Source of the DNA: Candidatus Woesearchaeota archaeon
GTDB lineage: Archaea > Nanobdellota > Nanobdellia > SCGC-AAA011-G17 > UBA489
Reading direction: 5' to 3'
Length of the DNA: 14,592 nt
NCBI GenBank assembly: GCA_016177265.1
Contig: JACOVP010000015.1
Span: forward strand, 1 to 14,592
Shown: positions 7,933-13,834 of the stretch, one piece after another
How positions within the stretch are numbered: the stretch's first letter is position 1
How the letters are laid out: every line of letters starts with the position of its first letter
Program-made: the position numbers and the translations under genes
Notes under the pieces: generated by a model
What the model was told of the DNA's origin: nothing
What the model saw: only the letters and a program-made list of their open reading frames with translations
The model's database searches: none

Positions 7933-8886
7933 CTAATACTGATCTGCTTTCTGGTCACTAATTCGAACATACCGTGCTGGTCCACGGAGAAGACAATAAA
8001 TAAAACCATAAGCATAGGCAAATTCAGACAAGACAGCCAAGAAAGGATGAACAAAGAGGTATTTGATATGCATTTTCCAATAGAATAAATCTTTCGCAAA
8101 CACATAGGCATACAGCAAAGCGAAGAGTCCAGAAAATATCAAGGGTTTGACAAAGAAGAGTGCTGTCAAAAAGAAGAATAATCCGACTTTAAAGGGCTTG
8201 TCAAAAGGTTTGTGTTTCTTCCAGTATGGTAATGCTCGCGATCCAAACCAGAAATGTCTCCGAAGTTCTGCTGCAACAGTAGTTGGTTCTCCATTGTGGT
8301 AAGCAAATGCGTGTTTCGCAAAATAAATAGCATGCCCAGACGCATAAATCGCGTCTCCAAGATCTTTATCCTCAAAACCAATAACAGACTCGTCTAAATG
8401 GCCACTGTTTTGAAGGAAGTCTTTCGTGACTACCCATGCAGTAAATGGTCTATAATCATCAGTGAACCGTAAATCAAAGAAATGATCATTCATTTTAGCA
8501 ATATAGGTTCTTGGCTTATACACTGCTCTCCGATCAACTGCAGCAATATATCCTTGCTCAAATCCTCGCAAGATTTCTTTCAACCAGTGTTTTGACAGAA
8601 CAAGATCGCTATCAATAAAAGCAAGAACATTTCCTTTCGCAATCTTCGTAGCAATATTTCTCTTGACGATACGTTCTGGTTCATAATCAAGTTGAACTAA
8701 CTTCACACCTTTGAACTGTTTGGCTATGTGCGCAGTATCATCCTTACTATTGCCATTTACAACAATGACCTCAACAAAGGGAACTGACTGATCTAAAACA
8801 CTCTCTAACGTTTCAGAGATATAGGCTGCGCTATTATAAACAGGAATAACTGCAGTCACCAGATACTTATGCTTCTTCTGAACCAT
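7933..8886 (-). CDS. GT2-family glycosyltransferase with C-terminal membrane helices
   Basis: This 317-residue protein opens the GT-A domain with VTAVIPVYNSA (10-20), has the metal and nucleotide-sugar motif DSD at 92-94 and an acidic catalytic pair E172-D173 in GFEDKDLG. In place of the frequent VDNGS it has VVNGNSKDD (42-50). After about residue 230 come two to three hydrophobic stretches (roughly 234-265 and 274-298), so it is likely a membrane-bound enzyme with its active site in the cytoplasm, adding sugar to a lipid-linked carrier. It lies downstream of the flippase on the same strand but has its own TATA box, so the two may be transcribed separately. Donor and acceptor are unknown. The start is set by the promoter spacing. 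Confidence 0.92.
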   Translation of the reverse strand: MVQKKHKYLVTAVIPVYNSAAYISETLESVLDQSVPFVEVIVVNGNSKDDTAHIAKQFKGVKLVQLDYEPERIVKRNIATKIAKGNVLAFIDSDLVLSKHWLKEILRGFEQGYIAAVDRRAVYKPRTYIAKMNDHFFDLRFTDDYRPFTAWVVTKDFLQNSGHLDESVIGFEDKDLGDAIYASGHAIYFAKHAFAYHNGEPTTVAAELRRHFWFGSRALPYWKKHKPFDKPFKVGLFFFLTALFFVKPLIFSGLFALLYAYVFAKDLFYWKMHIKYLFVHPFLAVLSEFAYAYGFIYCLLRGPARYVRISDQKADQY

Positions 8887-8898
8887 AGAATCTTACAC

Positions 8899-8904
8899 AA
8901 AAAA
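8899..8904 (-). terminator. T6 run (minus strand), candidate flippase terminator
   Basis: Six A on the plus strand give T6 on the minus strand, 24 nt after the flippase stop and before the expected transcription start of the next gene. This would end the flippase mRNA without affecting the downstream transcript. Confidence 0.4.
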
Positions 8905-8908
8905 GCAA

Positions 8909-8916
8909 TTTATAAA
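8909..8916 (-). promoter_or_regulatory. TATA box of the GT2 glycosyltransferase gene
   Basis: TTTATAAA is centred 26.5 nt before the ATG at 8886, within the 41-nt spacer after the flippase gene. It predicts a leaderless transcript. Confidence 0.72.
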
Positions 8917-8927
8917 CATTCCCAACA

Positions 8928-10370
8928 CTATCTCTTCAGAATCCTTCCAAGAATGGCCTGGAACTCACGTAAGCCAAAATACTTGAGCAAAAAAAGGAGA
9001 AGAAGATAACACATAACTACGAAAATAAAGAGAAATGTCCGTTCTACAAAAGCAATGGGTAAGAAAAAGGTTACAGCCGTTGCCACTAATGTCACAAACA
9101 ACAAGAAAAACAGACTTCTTTTTTTTAAGGGTATATCTGAGAGCACAAAAAAGTAAAAGCCAATATCCAACAACACACAGCTGAAGAGTAGTCCATAAGC
9201 GGCGCCAAGAGCACCAAAAATTTGAATGAACCAGTAGAACAAACCAACGCTCAATAAGAGCACAATAATATACATTACAGTCGCTTTCTTCATTCTATCC
9301 ATGGAGAGCATCAACGTATGCGCAAATAAATACAGAATCATAAACACTAAGGCGAATATCATAACAGCCAAATAAGAAACTGCAGCTACATACGCTTTCC
9401 CAAAAATCAATAAAATCAATTCTTTACGATAAGTAATGACAAACATCATGAACAGTCCAGCAATGATAATACCATATGACAATAATTTATGAATGTAGTG
9501 AACAAGAACTGTATCAAAAGCTACTTTTTTCTTCGCTAAATATTCAGACAAGACAGGTAGCATAGTATTTTTCAAAGACGAAGCGAAGAACATGCCCATA
9601 TTCACAATGCCTAAGGCGCTCACATACAGACCTACAGCCTCTTTTGACTGTAAGAATCCTAGGAAGAAGCGATCAAGAGTAGTGAAAAATGAAAGAAACA
9701 GTCCAACAGACATAAACCACAACGAACTGATAATAATAGGTTTAAACGGTGCATGATGTTTATGGGCCCACGCGACATTCTTTGCTGGATTAAAAAAGAA
9801 TAAGATCAGGTAAGATGTCAAGACTGCCAGAATCGCTCCTAAAACAGACATGTTAAAGTAACCAACAAAAAGCAAACCAAAGCCAACCAAGAAAACTTCT
9901 TTCAAGACATCGATCGTTGCATACAGAGAAAATCGTTTGAATCCACGCACTATACTAATATACCCATAATAGATGACAGACAGAAAAATCACAAACGACC
10001 CGAGCTGGAGATAAGAAGTGAGAGAAACATCATGAAAAAAATGTGTTGCGACCAAGGGTGCCACTAAGAAATGAAGTAAAGTAGCTGATCCTCCAAAGAA
10101 AAATGTGAGCAGAAACACGCTCTTGATCAACGATCCAACATCTTTTTTCTCTATGCGATATTGTGATACAAAATGTGTCCCCAGCGTCTGTAAGGAAAGT
10201 GAAGAAAACATAATGAACCACGGTGTAAGAATGAGAGCGATGCTGAAAACACCTAGTCCTTCAGGTCCTAAGCGACGTGCCAAAAAAGCCATATAAACAA
10301 CGGATAAGAGTTTGACAATAAACCAGCTAGCAGACATCCAGAGTGATCCTTTAACAGTTTCACGAAGCAT
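8928..10370 (-). CDS. polysaccharide flippase (MOP superfamily, PST/oligosaccharide flippase type)
   Basis: This 480-residue, very hydrophobic protein has about 12 to 14 membrane spans. Its start, GSLWMSASWFIVKLLSVVYMAFLARRLGPEGLGVFSIAL, is the classic first two helices of Wzx/RfbX-type flippases, with the RRLGPEGLG loop between them. The family moves lipid-linked oligosaccharides across the cytoplasmic membrane. In this context it would export the glycan built by the neighbouring glycosyltransferases, for N-glycans or surface polysaccharide (inference). It is divergent from the GT4 gene at 10422, with both ATGs about 26 nt from one common TATA element. No ligase (AglB or WaaL type) is seen in the window. 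Confidence 0.95.
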   Translation of the reverse strand: MLRETVKGSLWMSASWFIVKLLSVVYMAFLARRLGPEGLGVFSIALILTPWFIMFSSLSLQTLGTHFVSQYRIEKKDVGSLIKSVFLLTFFFGGSATLLHFLVAPLVATHFFHDVSLTSYLQLGSFVIFLSVIYYGYISIVRGFKRFSLYATIDVLKEVFLVGFGLLFVGYFNMSVLGAILAVLTSYLILFFFNPAKNVAWAHKHHAPFKPIIISSLWFMSVGLFLSFFTTLDRFFLGFLQSKEAVGLYVSALGIVNMGMFFASSLKNTMLPVLSEYLAKKKVAFDTVLVHYIHKLLSYGIIIAGLFMMFVITYRKELILLIFGKAYVAAVSYLAVMIFALVFMILYLFAHTLMLSMDRMKKATVMYIIVLLLSVGLFYWFIQIFGALGAAYGLLFSCVLLDIGFYFFVLSDIPLKKRSLFFLLFVTLVATAVTFFLPIAFVERTFLFIFVVMCYLLLLFLLKYFGLREFQAILGRILKR

Positions 10371-10391
10371 ACAAATCGCTGTATAGAATAG

Positions 10392-10399
10392 TTTATATA
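10392..10399. promoter_or_regulatory. shared bidirectional TATA element (flippase / GT4)
   Basis: TTTATATA on plus reads TATATAAA on minus. Its centre is about 26 nt from the ATG at 10422 (+) and about 26 nt from the ATG at 10370 (-). The 51-nt divergent spacer holds no second TATA-like sequence at the right distance, so one element probably serves both genes, and both transcripts should be leaderless. Confidence 0.7.
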
Positions 10400-10421
10400 G
10401 ATTTTCTAAGCCATTTTTGCC

Positions 10422-11600
10422 ATGAAAGTCTGTTTTGTCACAACCTCATTTCCAGCGTACCAAGGAGACATCCAAAGTCCCTTCATCTATGAATTAGCGA
10501 AGCATCTCGTCAAGCAGAACGTAGACTTAACAGTCGTTTGTCCAAACTACAAGAAGAGCAAGGCAAAGAATGAAGTTATGGAAGGTATCCTTGTTCGTCG
10601 ATTTTCCTATTTCCCCAAGGTCCTGCAGACATTGACAGAGAAAGGAAGAATCGCGGACTTCAGGAAAAATGTATGGTCGTTATTCCAACTGCCATGGTTC
10701 CTCACAGCGATGATCTGGAAAACTTGCAGAGAATCGAAAGAGGTAGATCTCATCCATTGCCAATGGGCATTGTCAGGCATCGCAGGCGTCATCGCAAAGA
10801 AACTCAGAAGAAAACCATTAGTAGTGACACTAAGAGGCGAAGACCTCAAGGCAATAACTAATCCATTAATGCGTCCAGTCTTCAAATGGGTCATCAACAA
10901 TGCAGATTATTGTACATCCAACAACGAATTTCACATGAATCAGATAAAGCATCTGGCAAAACAGACAAGAGTTATTAGAAATGGTGTAAATACTGCAGTC
11001 TTCAAGATACGTCCAAAGCAAGCTATGAGAAAAAAACTCAATCTGCCGCAGAATAAAACACTAGTCTTATTCATTGGTTGGCTTGTGGAGAGAAAAGGTA
11101 TCCACTATCTCCTCGATGCAATTCCAGAAGTGATTAAGAAGCACAAAGAGGTAGAATTCTTGCTGATTGGTGAAGGTCATCTCTATGAATCATTGGTGCA
11201 AAAGACACAACAACACAACATAGAAGCATATGTCCGTTTCTTAGGAAAAAAATCACAGCAGCAAGTTGCAGAGTACATGAGTGCTGCAGATATTCTAGTG
11301 TTGCCAAGCCTCTATGAAGGCATGCCTAATGTAGTTATGGAAGCGTTCGCATCTGGTCTTCCAGTCATAGCAACTGATGTCTGTGGTACGTCAGAATTAG
11401 TCCAGCATAAAGTCAACGGATTACTCATCCAACCTAAAAAGCCACAGGAAATAGCACAAAGTCTTCTGACATTCCTGCAGAATAAACAGCTCACAAACAA
11501 ATATGCAAAAGCTGCACAGCAAACCATCCAAAAACAGCACCTGACTTGGGAAAAGTGTGCAGAAAGTCATATCAAGCTTTATAAAGAATTTCTAAGATAA
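10422..11600 (+). CDS. GT4-family (GT-B fold) glycosyltransferase
   Basis: This 392-residue protein begins MKVCFVTTSFPAYQGDIQSPF, the N-terminal GT4 signature, has VTLRGEDL and RNGVN blocks in mid-protein, the FIGWLVERKGIHYLLDA linker strand, and the EX7E motif E299 to E307 in YEGMPNVVMEAFASGLPVIATD. It is a soluble or peripheral enzyme using a nucleotide sugar. Codon use differs from the genes at 1375-6324: third positions are mostly C or A and Arg is often AGA or AGG, while those genes prefer T and CGT. This may mean a different origin or expression level. It is divergent from the flippase and shares its TATA element. Sugar specificity is not readable. Confidence 0.94.
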   Translation: MKVCFVTTSFPAYQGDIQSPFIYELAKHLVKQNVDLTVVCPNYKKSKAKNEVMEGILVRRFSYFPKVLQTLTEKGRIADFRKNVWSLFQLPWFLTAMIWKTCRESKEVDLIHCQWALSGIAGVIAKKLRRKPLVVTLRGEDLKAITNPLMRPVFKWVINNADYCTSNNEFHMNQIKHLAKQTRVIRNGVNTAVFKIRPKQAMRKKLNLPQNKTLVLFIGWLVERKGIHYLLDAIPEVIKKHKEVEFLLIGEGHLYESLVQKTQQHNIEAYVRFLGKKSQQQVAEYMSAADILVLPSLYEGMPNVVMEAFASGLPVIATDVCGTSELVQHKVNGLLIQPKKPQEIAQSLLTFLQNKQLTNKYAKAAQQTIQKQHLTWEKCAESHIKLYKEFLR

Positions 11601-11602
11601 AC

Positions 11603-11610
11603 TTTATATA
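11603..11610 (+). promoter_or_regulatory. TATA box before the small gene
   Basis: TTTATATA lies 3 nt after the GT4 stop codon and is centred about 31 nt before the ATG at 11638. Initiation at 25-27 nt would fall near 11632-11634, giving a leader of only a few bases. Confidence 0.55.
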
Positions 11611-11637
11611 CATCAAAGACATGAGTAGAGTTATACT

Positions 11638-11745
11638 ATGACCAAAACAATGAGTTCTGTACAACAAATGCAAAAGAAAACAGGTTTCTATAGCTATGCC
11701 AAGGAAAACCTCAAGGTAGAATTTGAAAAGATATGTAAAAAATAA
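11638..11745 (+). CDS. small protein of unknown function (35 residues)
   Basis: An ATG-to-TAA frame encodes a basic 35-residue peptide beginning MTKTMSSVQQMQKKTGFYSY and ending in a KKICKK-like Lys-rich tail (last six residues EKICKK). It has an N-terminal Gln/Met/Lys stretch, a central GFYSYAK and an amphipathic C-terminal helix; no signal peptide and one Cys. Support for a real gene: a TATA box at the spacing seen for other leaderless genes, no overlap with neighbours, and a stop that abuts the stop of the convergent gene with no base between. No family is recognised. It could instead be a transcribed non-coding RNA. A six-codon frame at 11621 overlaps its start and is probably irrelevant. 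Confidence 0.55.
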   Translation: MTKTMSSVQQMQKKTGFYSYAKENLKVEFEKICKK

Positions 11746-12159
11746 TTAAAGGTAATCTCTTCTTCTTAACCATCCTAATAAAGAAAGTGCTCGTACTTCC
11801 ATTAAGTCATACTTAAACAAGATAATAAAATCCATTAAAATGTGTAAGATCATGCCTTGTAAAATAAAAAAGAATGGTAAACTAAAAAAAGCAAGCACAA
11901 ACATCAGCAGAAATCCTTCCCACGTATGAAAAATATGGAGAATATCTGGCTCATAATGACTATATTCTCGTCGAAAGTATTTATGGTAATAATAAGAATA
12001 GCCTATGCTCCAGCGTTGAAAGCGGAATAACGTATACAAATAATGGTCAAAATCAATCAAGACTCCACCAAAAATAACCCACAGACTAGCAAGACCAACA
12101 AAAGGGTACAAGACCCATGCAAAAATGCAGGAAACAATAAAGTGTCTCGAGATGTCCAT
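11746..12159 (-). CDS. small membrane protein, metal-dependent-hydrolase-like (YdjM/LexA-binding type pattern)
   Basis: The 137-residue protein (from the ATG at 12159) has about four hydrophobic segments and a spaced set of possible metal ligands: H6, D36-F-D38-H39, H75, H78, E81, H106 and D110. The order H, DxDH, HxxHxxE, HxxxD resembles YdjM-type membrane-bound metal-dependent hydrolases, but the match is a pattern only. The frame continues upstream to ATGs at 12225 and 12240, yet both lie inside the tRNA gene on the other strand. The 12159 start is chosen because it lies 24-25 nt from a TATA-like element and begins the first conserved-looking segment. It is convergent with the small gene at 11638. 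Role in the glycan island is unknown. Confidence 0.8.
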   Translation of the reverse strand: MDISRHFIVSCIFAWVLYPFVGLASLWVIFGGVLIDFDHYLYTLFRFQRWSIGYSYYYHKYFRREYSHYEPDILHIFHTWEGFLLMFVLAFFSLPFFFILQGMILHILMDFIILFKYDLMEVRALSLLGWLRRRDYL

Positions 12160-12180
12160 AAATGAACCCAAAAGCGGTAA

Positions 12181-12186
12181 TTTAAA
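12181..12186. promoter_or_regulatory. shared TATA-like element (tRNA-Ser / membrane protein)
   Basis: TTTAAA, within an A/T stretch at 12179-12189, is centred about 29 nt before the first tRNA base (+) and about 25 nt before the ATG at 12159 (-). It can drive the tRNA with a leader of a few bases and the leftward gene without a leader. Confidence 0.55.
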
Positions 12187-12212
12187 AAACCATCGTTCTC
12201 TCTCTTTTCTGT

Positions 12213-12317
12213 GCCGACGTCGCATAACCTGGTAGTGCACTGGAAGACCCTATAAGGTCTAGTGACTCTCGAAAACCAGCGTCGCAAGACATGGAGGTTC
12301 AAATCCTCCCGTCGGCG
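12213..12317 (+). tRNA. tRNA-Ser(CGA), with intron
   Basis: All parts of a class II tRNA can be drawn. The acceptor stem pairs 12213-12219 with 12310-12316 (7 bp), followed by discriminator G at 12317; no CCA is encoded. The D stem pairs GCAT with GTGC and its loop contains GG. The anticodon stem CTGGT/ACCAG forms only after removal of a 23-nt intron and presents the loop CTCGAAA with anticodon CGA. The variable arm is GTC-GCAA-GAC. The T arm is GGAGG-TTCAAAT-CCTCC. The long variable arm, G discriminator and CGA anticodon agree on serine (codon UCG). Mature length is 82 nt. A TATA-like element lies about 29 nt upstream, and a glycosyltransferase ATG begins 8 nt downstream. Confidence 0.95.
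12244..12266 (+). other. 23-nt tRNA intron at position 30/31 with bulge-helix-bulge
   Basis: The exon bases CACT (12238-12241) pair with intron bases AGTG (12261-12264) as a 4-bp central helix. On the 5' side follows the 3-nt bulge GGA (cut after GG), on the 3' side the bulge ACT (cut after AC). The intron hairpin AGACC/GGTCT with loop CTATAA stacks directly on the central helix. Cutting after the second base of each bulge gives exactly the intron that restores a 5-bp anticodon stem. The outer helix is poor, so this is a relaxed motif. Confidence 0.88.
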
Positions 12318-12325
12318 TCTTTACC

Positions 12326-13030
12326 ATGAATGAACCAAAAGTTCTCGTCGGTTGCCCGACATCCATACACAAAAAATATTGTATCGAAGAATATTTAGCC
12401 ACGGCACAATCACTTTCATACCCGAATTACCAACTAGTACTCGTAGACAATTCCGAAGACGACGACTATTATGACTTCTTAGAAGCTAAAGGAATTCTGG
12501 TCTTCAAAGCACCCTACTATGCAGAAACAGCGCGAGAACGTATTGTTATGTCCAGAAATATGCTCCGCCAATATGCCTTGGATAATAACTATGACTACTT
12601 TCTCAGTCTCGAGCAAGACGTTATCCCACCAAAAGAAATAATAGAACGATTGCTGAAGCGCAACCAACCTGTTGTGAGCGGCATATACTTCATGGAATAT
12701 TCGATGCAAAAAGACGGGCAAGAGATAGGAAAAAAAATTATGCCCCTCCTTTATCGCCGTCAGGACAACGAAACCTACATCCAATTAAACGAACGTGATG
12801 TCTCTTTTAATACACTGCTTCTAGTGGATGCTGCTGGACTTGGTTGCATGCTCATCCGCCGCGATGTGCTAGAAAAGATACCCTTCCGCTACGAACCAGA
12901 CAAAATGGTCTTCGATGACATGTTTTTTAGTCAAGACCTCAAGAAAGCAGACATTCCTCTGTTCGCAGACACACAAATAAAGTGCAAGCACCTCTTACGG
13001 GAGATGGATTGGAGCAACATCAAGAAATAA
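12326..13030 (+). CDS. GT-A fold glycosyltransferase (GT2-like), paralogue of the next gene
   Basis: This 234-residue protein has VLVGCPT at the start, a nucleotide-binding strand LVLVDN (37-42), and a DxD-like metal motif in the form E96-Q97-D98 within YDYFLSLEQDVIPP. VVSGIY, GLGCMLIRRDVLE and the acidic pair D197-D198 in FDDMFF follow, as in short GT2-like enzymes. No membrane span is seen. The ATG lies 8 nt after the end of tRNA-Ser; there is no Shine-Dalgarno sequence and no TATA box at the usual spacing, since that position falls in the T arm. It may therefore depend on a tRNA-mRNA transcript. The start matches the N-terminus of the convergent paralogue. Its stop is 1 nt from the paralogue's stop. 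Confidence 0.88.
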   Translation: MNEPKVLVGCPTSIHKKYCIEEYLATAQSLSYPNYQLVLVDNSEDDDYYDFLEAKGILVFKAPYYAETARERIVMSRNMLRQYALDNNYDYFLSLEQDVIPPKEIIERLLKRNQPVVSGIYFMEYSMQKDGQEIGKKIMPLLYRRQDNETYIQLNERDVSFNTLLLVDAAGLGCMLIRRDVLEKIPFRYEPDKMVFDDMFFSQDLKKADIPLFADTQIKCKHLLREMDWSNIKK

Positions 13031-13031
13031 G

Positions 13032-13781
13032 TCATGGTTGTCGATGAAGCTCGTCAAATAATCCTGCTGGTTTTCCGCTCAATAAGTGGAGGCATTTAAC
13101 GCCAGTATCCACGTAGAGGGAAAACCCTTGTGAAAGCACATCGGTACAAAAGTAAACATCATCAAACGCCTTTCCTGCTGGCCCTGTGTCAACACGAAAT
13201 GCAACCCGTTCCAAGACATCCCGGCGTATTAAAACACATCCTAATCCACAATAGCGCACAGAAAAAAAAGAATCACCTGCTACTTCCTCTGCTGCAATAA
13301 AGTGCATCTGTTGCGGATGAGAAGTCGATCGTGCAAGCAACGGCATCGCCTTCTTTTTCTCGTAAACCTGGCCTGTTGAAGAAGTATGGCGAAAGGTAAA
13401 AAACTTATAGTAAACCCCGCTCACCACAGGTTGCTGATGACGCATAAGCAGTTCAATGACCTTCTCAGGAGGAATAATATCCTGTTCTAAGCTCAAGAAG
13501 TAATCATAGCCCTCATCGAGGACTAAGCGACGCAATAAATCCCTGCTATAAGCAAGTTTCTCGCGCAAAGTCTCCCCACTATGTCGTGATGTATATTTGA
13601 GCGCACGAATACCAGAAGACTGAATAGTCTGATCATACGCCCCCCCATCAGTATTATCAACTAATACCACTGTACAATGAGGATAAGTAAGTGCTTTCAC
13701 ACCTCTAATCCAGTCCTGTAAACAATAGGCATAAGGTGCTGCCGTAGGGCTACCAACTAAAACCCGGGGTGAAGAGGGCAT
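13032..13781 (-). CDS. GT-A fold glycosyltransferase (GT2-like), paralogue of the previous gene
   Basis: From the ATG at 13781 this is a 249-residue protein. It shares with the neighbour VLVGSPT (7-13), VVLVDN (38-43), YDYFLSLEQDIIPP with E99-Q100-D101, QPVVSGVYY, GLGCVLIRRDVLE and FDDVYF; it has extra residues around 124-160. DNA in the shared blocks has diverged, so the duplication is old. A GTG at 13808 would add nine residues, but the ATG has AGGAG 5 nt upstream and aligns with the paralogue's start. It follows the surface protein gene on the same strand by 53 nt and is probably its operon partner, possibly glycosylating surface material (inference). No membrane span is seen. Confidence 0.88.
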   Translation of the reverse strand: MPSSPRVLVGSPTAAPYAYCLQDWIRGVKALTYPHCTVVLVDNTDGGAYDQTIQSSGIRALKYTSRHSGETLREKLAYSRDLLRRLVLDEGYDYFLSLEQDIIPPEKVIELLMRHQQPVVSGVYYKFFTFRHTSSTGQVYEKKKAMPLLARSTSHPQQMHFIAAEEVAGDSFFSVRYCGLGCVLIRRDVLERVAFRVDTGPAGKAFDDVYFCTDVLSQGFSLYVDTGVKCLHLLSGKPAGLFDELHRQP

Positions 13782-13786
13782 AGGAA

Positions 13787-13791
13787 CTCCT
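13787..13791 (-). promoter_or_regulatory. Shine-Dalgarno sequence AGGAG deciding the start
   Basis: On the minus strand AGGAG ends 5 nt before the ATG at 13781. It is the clearest ribosome binding site in the window and favours this ATG over the GTG at 13808. Confidence 0.7.
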
Positions 13792-13814
13792 AAGAGCGAA
13801 AGAAGCACTGAGAG

Positions 13815-13826
13815 AAAAAGAAAAAA
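13815..13826 (-). terminator. T6-C-T5 tract between surface protein gene and glycosyltransferase
   Basis: Read on the minus strand, a T6 run, a C and a T5 run begin 8 nt after the stop of the surface protein gene. It could be a full or leaky archaeal terminator; the downstream gene has no visible TATA box, so some read-through is likely. Confidence 0.45.
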
Positions 13827-13834
13827 GGAGAAGA

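Noticed and set aside
11621..11640. Six-codon frame starting at 11621 as a leader peptide
   Set aside because: Its ATG lies upstream of the start site predicted from the TATA box, so it would not be transcribed in full.
12160..12240. N-terminal extension of the membrane protein to ATG 12225 or 12240
   Set aside because: It would overlap the tRNA-Ser gene and the TATA-like element, and the added residues are basic and unlike the rest.
13782..13808. GTG start at 13808 for the second GT-A enzyme
   Set aside because: The ATG at 13781 has a Shine-Dalgarno sequence at proper spacing and matches the paralogue's N-terminus.
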